Source of the DNA: Anodontia alba
Lineage: Eukaryota; Mollusca; Bivalvia; Lucinida; Lucinidae
DNA length: 64,000 nt
NCBI GenBank assembly: GCA_964016985.1
Contig: OZ024823.1
Span: forward strand, 25,260,095 to 25,324,094
Reading direction: 5' to 3'
The notes below the pieces were generated by a model, which was not told the DNA's origin, did not search any database, and was given only the letters and a program-made list of their open reading frames with translations. A program made the position numbers and the translations under genes. Shown one piece after another: positions 50,001-61,400 of the stretch (position 1 is its first letter; each line of letters begins with the position of its first letter).

Positions 50001-53000
50001 TGTAAAATTGTCAGACACTGAACGAGACAGATTAGAGAAGAAGAAAAAGGTGAGGATTTTCTGTACTGGTTTTCCATAAAATGCACATTTTTTTATCACA
50101 ATTTTGGAAAAAAAAGCATTTGAGGTAGGATTTTGATGTTCATGTCTACCCCCCTGTAGGGTTAGAAGATGTGCTGTTTTTCCCATGGTCTGTCCATCCA
50201 GGCTGGTGAATGTATACTTGTGTGTTTGAAAATTAAGAACACTTCAGTGTATTTCGTTGAGATTTATTCCATAGACATACAAGTCAACTGCCTTGTGTGT
50301 CAAAAATCTTGACGTGTATTAGATTTTCCAAGAATCGTTTTTGAAAATTTGTCACACAAAGGTACAAGCAGATACAGAAGTATACATCCATCAGGATGAC
50401 CAGCTGTCCCTCACAAAATCATGTCCGCTCCAAAGCTTGAGAAACATTTGGGATATTTTCATGAAGGTTTACAGAAATGTAAAGCACCACTCTGGTTTTC
50501 CTACTTTTGGCCCTTTGCACATTATAAATAGTGATTTCCATCATAACCTTTTGTCCATTCTGTAACTTAAAAACCACTTGAGATATTTTCATGGAACTAC
50601 ATTGATTCTATGTTGTCTTGACATTGCATGCCAGCTGGGTAGTGTCTTATGTCAGGTGGGGGAATGAGTCAGGATTGCAACGGACAGCATTCTGAAGTGT
50701 ATTTTGTTGTTTTTCTGGGAAGGTATCTCTTGACATTTCAACTAGAACATTTACACAAGGTATCAGGACCTGTTTTCTCTTAGAAATAAGGGAGGGGGTT
50801 TAGTATGTTAATTGCTGCAAGTTTTGTTTGGCACTTTAAGGGTCAAGCGATCATTGGACTGCTTTTATACAAATATAGTATTTTATAAGTCAGTTTTGGC
50901 TGAATATTAATATATTTTATGCCTTTTAAACATGTAATATATGTATATATATTGATATATGACACTTTAATAGATAAACTACTTACTTACTTAATATTCT
51001 TAAATATAGAACACCGCAGGACAACATGAAGAATCTTGTTTACCTACCTTTGGAGTTACAACCCTTTGAATGTTGTAAATTGTCATTTATTAACCCTGAC
51101 TAACTGTAAAAAAGGGGGAGACACTTTTTCATCTGGAAAACAAATTCTAGTTGGCATACTGTTTTGGGCCACTGTTTAGATCACCTGATTAACTTTTAGT
51201 AAAATCTGTCAATTCTTGCCTGTTATGCCCTTTTGATTTTGTCAATTAATTGCAGCCTTTCTATCAATTTTTTTGAAATAGAAGCCAAGTTAGGGTTTTG
51301 ATATTTTCATACTATTGTGAGCCAGCATGTAAATTATCTGATTAATTTCCCTTGATTTTGTTAGGAGTTGGAGGAACTACAGGCAAGTGTTGATTAATTT
51401 CCCTTTATTTTGTTAGGAGTTGGAGGAACTACAGGCAAGTGTTGATTAATTTCCCTTGATTTTGTTAGGAGTTGGAGGAACTACAGGCAAGTGTTGATTA
51501 ATTTCCCTTTATTTTGTTAGGAGTTGGAGGAACTACAGGCAAGTGTTGAGAGGGCAGCAGAGGAGTTAGAAGATAGAGTGAGGCAGTTTGACAAGGAGAG
51601 GGACTGTGAGTTAGACAATATAGAGTTTGAGAAAGACAGCTTACAGGAAAGACAAAGACAGGACAGGTAATAAAAGTTTTATGCTCAGCTATAAGGTAAA
51701 AGTTCTTTAGTTTTAACAGTGGTGAAAAATACTATCTGACACTTTGTTAGAAAATGTGCGCATGTGATGTGTACAGCTGCATGGAAAAAACAAACGGACA
51801 TTATGTAAAGATATTGTAAAATATCTGGCCCAGTTGTTCAAAACTAATGATGTCTTTAGTTAATGTATTGTTAAAACTCTGATCATTAAATATGGCATAT
51901 ACCCTAATATTTTTGCGGAAAAAATGTGAGTACACAACAACCTCTTTATAACACGGTTCGTTATAACACGATTTTGGATATAACATGGTTCAAAGATGGA
52001 TCCCAAAAATGTATAGATTATATTGAAAAAAGACCATATATGGTCATTTTTCAATGTAATCTATACATTTTTGTTTGGATATAACACAGTTGTTTAACTA
52101 ACACGATTTATGCTATGGACCCCAACAATAGTGTTATAAAGAGGTTGTGGTGTACTCATATTTTTTCAGCAAAAATACCTGTGAATTCGATATCCTACTT
52201 ACTAGGACAGTTAACATTTTGACCACTAATGAGCTTGCTAAGCTAATGTTGCTTTGAACAACTGGGCCCTGAAGTTGTTTAGTAGGATCAGTCAAGAGTA
52301 TTGGAGAAAAAAAGGACATTGAAAGAAGTAATTGACAAAAGAGGTTTTGTACTCCTGTAAAAGAGGTTTGGGAATGAATGTACGAGATTCATCAAGTTGA
52401 TCATCAATCTTTTTGTGGATTAGCCCATCAGTCTATCAAAGTGTGTTACACAAACTACTTGTACAATTTTTTGTTAGATCAGACTGTGTGGATATGCAGT
52501 CTGGTCATGACCTTTACTGCTTGTATATGGCTTAAGGAAGATTAGTTTTGCAGTGCCACTTAGTATTACATTCTGAAAAACATGGTCTTACTAAATATGT
52601 GAACATTGAAGATCCAGATCAGCTTTTGCAGTGTGATCTTAGCCTTAAATGATTGCCTGAAGGAACTCTGTTCTGACAATAAATGAAGGCCAGGACCTGA
52701 TTCAGTTTCCAGAAGAAGAGGCTGATTCATTGTTTGCATATGCACTGAAACCCTATTAAGCATGATGCAGTGCAGATGAACTTAACTTATTCGTCATAAT
52801 TGCAGCATATTGTGCTTAGGGTTTTCAAAATTACTGGAAAACATGCAGTAAAATGTCCATAAGGGTACACTTTACAGAAAGCTTAGCAGAGCATATGCTG
52901 TGGGTACTCATTTGAATGGTCTCAACTTGTCAAGGCAATTCAAACTAGTATCCACAACAGATGTTTTTATAAGAAGTAGATTAAAGTACACTGACTGTAA

Positions 53001-56000
53001 TCTAAAGACTACTAAATTGCTTGACTGTGCACTTATAGGAGCATGTGCAGTAATTAGGTGGACTATGGTATGTCCGGCCGTAATTCAAGATAAAAGGAAT
53101 AACCAGAAAAATATTTTTTTCTTATTCTCCACAAAAACTTACGTTACCCACAACTTATGTTTTTTTTATGGAGAAATAAGAAAACTATCAAAACATTTGT
53201 CTTATCCAGAGTCAGTGTTAGAAGTTTTACAATTTCAGAATCAATGCACTAGTAGAACAAGAAGTGAAGCGAAGAATGTTTGAAGAGAAAGTACAACGAG
53301 AACAGAAGAGACAGCTAGAGAGGGATAAAGAGAGAAAAGAAAGGGAAGAAGAAATAAAGCGGTTGAAAGAGGCTCACCACAGGGAAATCAAGCAACTCAA
53401 GGCCAGATTTGACATGTATGAGAAGAATCAGAGAAGGTTTGTAAATAAACCTTTCAACTTGCTGATTTTAATCACAATAAATGACATATTTTTTCTTTTT
53501 TCTTTTCTGTCAGATAGGGCTCATGTTCACCATTTCATACTTTTACAATTTCCTAGAATTTCATCAGCTGAGAGGGAAAACATTAATGTTCATTGGCTTT
53601 CTTGCTCTAATAAGTAATCATTTTCAAATTTATTTAAACTAATGCATACACTGAGTTCTGACTAAGTGCAGTGAATTTTGATAAATGTATAAATGTGGAT
53701 GTATTAAATATTTAAGAATTCATTGTTGTCACTACCATCTAGACCAGCATAGTGGCTCAGTGGTAGAGCATCTGCTTTGTGACTGGGAGGTTTCAGGTTC
53801 GATCCCCGGCCGGGTCATACCAAAGACTTTAAAAATGGTACTAGCTGCTCTTTCGCTTGGCGCTCAGCATTTAGAAAGTAGAGTTAGAACTGGTCAGTTC
53901 AGTGTCAGTATAATGTGACTGGGTGGAATATCATGTCAAAGTGTCTGGGGCATGATATTTCAGTGAGGCAGCACTCTAAAAGCTAGCATTGAGCTCCCTG
54001 TCACATCCAGACACCATTGCGACGACTGAAAGAGGTTGAAAGCGACGTTAAGCCCAAATCAAACAAACAAACACTACCATCTAGAAGAGTCCGGGTGGCT
54101 GAGTGGTGAGCGCTCCCAACTTTACTAGATCCCATGTTTGAATTCTGCTAGAGGCAGAATTCAGCTCATGACTGTAAGTAGCTTCATTGCACGGAGCCTT
54201 TCATGATCACCCTTCCATCGTATCAATATGACTTAAATATTGTTGAAAGGGAGGTAAAATGCCAGATCATCATCATCATAACACTACCATCTTGATAACA
54301 TTTGATCTCTGCATGTTACAGGAGTGGATCATTTGGAGGAACACCATTGCCGTCTAAATCCAATCCCTACGCAACTGTAATGGTAAGTTCTGTGTACATG
54401 TATATACTGTTACATTTAAAAGGGAATTGATGCTCATAGGGTTTTTGACAAGGGAGATAACTTTTGTGACTTCCTGTCTGCTTTCCTGAGCACCAAGTCC
54501 ATTCTGAATATTTGTCTACTCTAAAACGAAAGAATTTGCTCCCTAGGGGAGCAAATTCTTTCTTGCTCCCTAGGGGAGCAAATTCTTTCTTTTTAGAGCA
54601 GACCTCTTTTCAGAAGAAGGATAAAACAAATCTGACAGAGAGGGCTCCCTTGAAATTGTATAAATTTCCACTGCGTGTCGGTAGAACTCACTTGTTATTG
54701 GATATTGTTTGAATGGCTTGGATGCATTTGAACATGCATGTATTCTTTGTATTAAGGGTCTGTTCTTGTCTTGTATTTGTGGTTAAGCAATTTAATGGAC
54801 TTTACATATATGTGTACTTTTCCATATTTTGATGGTGTGTCTGTAAAAAGGGCCCAGTTGTTCAAAACTTAACAAAGTTGTTAGCTAATGTAAAGTTAAA
54901 ATTTCTATCTTGAAATATAACAACATTGATATTTTTTGCTGAAAAAATTTGAGTAGCTTTTGCAGCAACAATATCAATGTATTTGAAAATACCTTAGCTA
55001 CAACAATTAACAAGTTTGTCATTAACAAACTTGTTAAGCTAACAATGCTTTGAACAGCTGGGCTGTGTCTTTTAGTGGACTCTATATGTACCTTATTGAC
55101 CCTAAGTATTGCCACAGATGGGGGTGGTGGGGTGTGGCAAAGGTGTCATGTATCTTATGTCGCTGGGGTGTCCATCTGATATTGGCTTACAGTTGGGCAA
55201 GGCCTGCTATCCTTGTAGCAGGTAAGGGTAGAGGGGAATGTTTTTATTTCTTCTGTTTCTTTACTTTCATTCTTGTTCTCTTTCTTCCCTGTCCCTCTCT
55301 TTCATCTCCTCTACTATCTCTTTTATCTCTTTTCTCCCTTTTTCTGGGAGACGACACAAAATGACCCACAAGGGTTGATGTGTTGTTAAACCCCAACACA
55401 AGCAACAATATTGCCACAGACAGGCATGAGCAAATGGTGTAGAGCAGATCAGATGCCTCAGGTTGCTTTTCATCGTGCACTTATTAGAAACAGCAACAGA
55501 TAGTAAAATATACTTAATCATATTCTATGACAAGTATGGTAAGGACATAAAATGCTCCAAAATTTAGGGTAAATATGATATATTTGCATTTTAGTGATAA
55601 GTTTTGTACAGGTATGAGCAGAAATTGATTTGAGCCACACTATCAGAGAGAAGTTTCATAAGAATGGTGTTGGCTGAGATAACTATTTTTTGCTGGATCA
55701 TTTTACATGTTGAAAATAAAGCCCAGATCAGACTGTGTAGCTCAGCTGGCTGATTTTACATTTAGTATTTGAATGAGCTACTTTAATCATATATCTTATG
55801 GGTGTTCATACACAGGCATGGAAAGAATGCATAGATAGTCGGCTAACATTTACAGCAGATTTGATAGGTGATAAATGTAGTAAAAATGTTATTGATATTC
55901 AAGCTTTGTTAAGGGGACTGGATACACTTGCTATATTTTCTTTCCTTTTTCACAAGGGAGACAACTTGTGTGACTTCATGTTTGCTATCCTGCACACAAA

Positions 56001-58454
56001 GTTTCTTGTGAAAAGGGTCTATTCTAAAAAGAAAGCATTTTCTCCCCTTCATTTGCTCCCAAGAGGAGAAAACCTGATAAGTATTTACTCTAAAAGGAAA
56101 GCATTTGCTCCCAAGAGGAGCAAACCTGAAAGGGGTCTACTCTAAAAGAAAACATTTGCAAGGGGAGCAAATACTTCCCTTTTAGATAAGACACATTTTA
56201 AGAAGAGAGGAAAAAACATTTTGGACAAAATTGTCTCCCTTGAAAGTGTGTTCATTCCCCTTAAGCAAGTAAGGCTTATTGCATATGTGAACATTAATGA
56301 CTTAGATCAATCTGTACTTCTGTGTAGTCTGATCAGAGCCTTTACTAGTTACCCACAGAAACATTGTATATTTTTTCTCTTGACAAATATATGAAGACCA
56401 TAGTCAGACTGTGTGAACATGCAGGTTGATCTGAGTTTTTCTGTTGACTGTAAAAGGGAATGGATGCACCTCAAATATATGCATCCATTCTCTTGGAGAT
56501 GCTACTCTAAAAGGAAAGAATTGCTGTCTGGGAAGTGAATTCTATTCTTTAAGGGTAGCCACCATTGAAAAGTAACTGCAAAATATCCAGACGTATGTAT
56601 TCACTTTATGTCTCCAAGTTCCTGGACAAGGTTTGTTGCTCATTAACCCATTGTTGTCTGGACACCCTAAAAGGATAATTGGCAAACAGTGCAGACCTAG
56701 ATCAGATGCTGCAGAACATGGCATTTGAGCAGGGCCTCTACTGTTTGCAAATATTTTAGCCATTTTTCTCTAGGAAATTCTAAATCTCAATAGCCGGACA
56801 TACCTAAAATTGAAATTGGACTCTTCCAACATATAGTGTTGGGGGACCATTCAGTCCACAGTGGGTTAAGCCATTGTTTTTGTTTTTTTATTTTATAGTC
56901 TGCAGATTCTGAAGGGGATTCACCAAGAAGAAAAAGTGTATGTATATATATATTTTTTTTTTTTTTTTTTTTTCATTTTCCGGTTCCTATCTACAGCTTT
57001 AAATTGATAAAAAAAAGAACAAAAAAAAAAACAAAAAAAAAACATTTATCAACTTTAACTATAACTATTTTAAGAAACTACTAGTAGGAGTGTCATTTTG
57101 TTGTGTAGAAATACATTTGACACTTCACAGATTTTTAATTGAGAGTAAATTAAATAGAAATAACACGTTTAATAAATTGCACATTTGTGCAGAATAAAAT
57201 CATATTGTAAAACAGTCAGCACTTAGTCATATGGTGGAGACACACTTGAAGCCATTTGTCCTTTGCCTTAAAGAAAAGCATCTAACAGATAACAAATCTA
57301 TAAGAAAATAAAGTGTCTGTTTAACTGAGCAGTTTGGTGAAAAGTCTTTGTTGAAAAATAAGAGAATTATTGGGCTTTGAAGATCTTGAAAATGGTGTCG
57401 TGGAATCTACCATTTTTGTGTGTAGCATCATAACCACTTAATTAAGTATGCAAAAATTAAAAAAATCATATTTAAAACATTGCTTTGTTAATATATACCG
57501 GTAAATATGTTTGTTTGCATATAAATTATCAGCTAGCTAACATTAGCAGCAGATTGATGTCATTTGGTGGGTTTTAGGCCTGATTTTTCCTGGAAAAGCT
57601 CTGTCCTTTAAAATAGCTATGTCCTGGCAGGTGGGTGTCAGGTGGGCATCTGGCATCATCCTAAATGATGGTGCCCATGCTCTCAATTAAATAAAATGTA
57701 AAGTACAATATTTTTTATTGCTTAATTGATTTTTATCAAATCAGCACCAAAATACATGTACTTGTTTTCTAAAGCAGAATATTTTAATGCAAGCGTTGTA
57801 TAAAAATGTGTCTTTCTTTTTAAGAAGAATGGATATACTTTCAAGGGAGGTGACTCTCAAAATCGCCTTTGTCTGCTTTCTGAAAAGGGATCTACTCTAA
57901 AAGGGAAGAACTTGCTCTGCTCAGGGGCAAATTCTTTCCTTTTAGAGAAGCCCCTTCTAACAAGGGACTTGTTGTACAGGAAAGCAAATAGGAAGTCACA
58001 AAAATTTTCTCTTGCAAAAAATGGTGGAAAATATACCCTTATCTTTATTGTACTTTTTTTCCATACATTAACAGTTGCAACAAAGAGGTTGTCTATATAT
58101 GAACATATGTCAACACTAATATGGGTAATATGTAGATTCAGATCTTCCTTCATATCCGTGCGGTCTCACCACTTGCTATTGATATATTCTACAGTATTCA
58201 ATAATTCTGTAAATGGACAAAGAAAGTTCTGATCAGATTCAGGAATGCACAGCAGACCCCGTAGCCTAGTGGATAGGGAAGTTGACTCACCGCTGTGGTT
58301 TGAACATTGCTCGGGTCACATGTGGGAAAGCCAAGTTCTGCTTACGGATGGTCAAGTGGTTTTTCCCCCAGGGTTCTCCAGTTTTTGCCCACCTGTGATG
58401 AACGATCGGCTCGATATAAGTGAAATATTCTTGAATGGGCCATAAAACCCAAAT

Positions 58455-58485
<31 letters not shown>

Positions 58486-61400
58486 GGAATGCACAGGCTG
58501 GTCAGATTCTTCATTGTCCACATAATTTTTTTTCAAAGACTTCCCATTACTTCTATAATGCTACAGGCCTTTTTTGCCTGACCGGGCTTTGTTTTATTTC
58601 CAGACTGGAACATTAAGTAACAGTGCGGAAGCAGCTTCTCCCTCCATCATCATCACCATTCCTACCTTCAGACTACAGTGTTATGGTTCTGATGCTCACT
58701 ATGAGTATGAAATAAAGGTAGGAATACTTGGGTCAGACCAAAGTTCTGGATAACATGCTGTTTTAAGCAGAAACTGTATTTACCTCAAATATATAGATAG
58801 ATACAGTTGAACCTTAATAACTCAGACCTCTTTGGGACCATGGAAATTTGTTCGAGATATGGGTAGTTTCAGCCATTCAGGGTTAATCTTAGCACCAGGT
58901 CAGGAGGCAAGTGGTGATAATATAGGGATTTTTTTTCGATCTTTTAGAAAATAATTGTATGTTGAGTGTACTCATTAGAATTGCCTCAATGAGGCAATTC
59001 TAACAAGTACACACAACATACAATTTCATGATAAAATAAGAAAATTTCCTTATTTATTTGTATTCTTGAGCGATCGGATGAATTTCGTAGGGACTTGAAA
59101 ACAAGTTCGAATTAGCCATGGTAAAGGAGCCATCGGTATTTGAGGTTCGACTGTATGTGTAGACTAGCTCAAACTGTTCCTACAGGACTGGGTGTTCAGC
59201 CAGCATCACCAAAAAGGCATTTCTTATTGTTCAAATTTTAGGATGTATAGTAAGGGGCTAAGGTATCAAGACATTTAAGGTAATTACTGTACTATATTAT
59301 AATAATCCCACTTAGCTTGGCTAAATGGTTATAATGTGATGCTGCAATATTTCAGCTGCATCATAAGTCAAGGTAAGAGAGGTTTCTTGACAGGAATCCT
59401 TCTTATTTCCTCACAAAAATATACGTCGTGGGTACTCATAAGGAGAACCTTAATGCTTTATGGTTGAAAAAAATGCTTTATCTAGTGCAGGCATTTCTAA
59501 TTATTCAAATTTTAGGATAAGTATGGCATTGTGAACAAACATGTTGGACATGCAGTAATTATTATCATGTATTTACCATAAGTATTCTTATCATACTTGT
59601 TCTAAAATTTGAATAAGTAAATGTTGTGTCTAAAGATTGCTGGATGAGTGGCAAACAGTGTAGACCCTGATGAGACACCGCATTCTGCAGTGTCTCATCT
59701 GGTTCTACACTGTTTGCTCAGACCTGTCTGCCCAAATACATTATAGTAAATACGGTAAATACTACAATTAGGTAAAATCATATTTTAAATGTCAGATTGA
59801 AATCATAACTTCTCACTTCACAAACAAGAGTAGGAATAAGGTTTTCATATACCATGTATCTGCCAGGGCCATCAAGAAAACCTCTTGGATTGATAGAGAA
59901 AGGAAACAAAATACAGTCCACTTTTGTTATCTCAACCTAGCTTATCTCAAATAACTGCTTATCTCGAAGTAAAAATCTGGCCCCTGTTTTAACATGGAAA
60001 TCTAACGGCAGGTTACAAAATATTGTGAAAAAGAGGAGAAATTGCTCCATTTCTCCTCTTTTCCACAATATTTTTATATATGTCTAACTTCAGGCGTCTA
60101 ATTACCTATTCATTTGTAAAATTCGATTGTTCGATTTATTTTTTCCTCAATTCTGCAAATCTGATATGTCGCGGTACGGATATCTCAAAATTTTTCAGAG
60201 AGTTCCTTGGACTTCGAGATAATGAGAGTCGACTGTATATAAGCATGCATAAAGAGGTTGTAACATGCTGTTGAAAAGCAAACATCACTTCACCCTTATA
60301 TCTGATAGGGACTTGTCACCTGTAGACACCACAAAAAGTCAAAGAACCTAATCAGACAGATGTAATGGCTGATCTGGTCCATCACTGATTGGATACACAG
60401 TAAAGTCCTCTTTTTACAATATGCAAATGAGTTTAAAATATGTTACCACCCAGTTGGTAGTAGATCTCACTGCTGATCCAAGGTTACAAGTTCAAATCCC
60501 AGCTTGGCCACATAACTTTGATGGAGATTGTTCATGAAATGATTTTGACAGCCATTCTCCTGCTTCAGCTGATTCAAGAAGTGCACAAAGTACTAGTTAA
60601 CCACTTAGAGGACTAAACCTGCCCAAGAAAATGTGAGCAGTTAACCCTTGTCATGCTGAATAAAGTAAGATGCCACACCCACTTCTAATTTTCAGCCAAT
60701 CAGATTACTTTATCCCATAAATTCACATTCTTAATAAACAAACAGTGCAGATCTAGATCAGTTGGCTTCTTCAGAAGCCAACTGATCTGGATCCACACTG
60801 TTTGCTAAGGCAGGGTATATCTGGGCTCAGCAGGACAAGGGTTAACTGACCAGGTTGACAAATTACCTTAACAGTGCTGGTTAAAACAATATAATTGTAT
60901 AACTGTCACAAGTACATAAAACAAACATGACTTTCATACAAAAAACAAGTCAGTTTACAGATGGGATTGCACAAGATCACATAAAAGAACAAAAATCAGA
61001 GACTTGGTTTTGTTGAATCTCTTCATATGCAGCAGTGTAGTTTGTGAGGCTGCATACACCCCTTAGCACCAGCTTAAGCGGTATTGATTTTCAAAGTAAC
61101 CAAAATGAGGTGAATGGTCCCAAAAGAAATAAAAATATAGTCTGCACCATGAAGAAGTAATGGGAGACGTTTTATGGCCACCACATGGCATGTTACATCA
61201 GCTTACAATTTGTATAGATATTTATCCCATTAGTGTTGACTGGGCTGTGACTGGGCTGTAAAACTCCAAATACAAAAGTCAGTAGCTCTTAACCCTGGTC
61301 CTGCTAAACCTGGATATGCTCTGCCTTTGCAAACAGTGTAAATCCAGATCAGTTGGTATATCAGTTTGTATCAAAAACCTGGATCGAGTAATCTGATTGG

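Noticed and set aside
51365..51382. 18-nt ELEELQ microexons using the GC donor in each 52-bp unit
   Set aside because: The introns between them would be only 34 nt, too short for normal splicing.
53437..53617. Open frame continuing past exon 16
   Set aside because: It runs into the intron; the AG/gtttgt donor and the phase to 54322 explain the exon end. A retained-intron tail is possible but unsupported.
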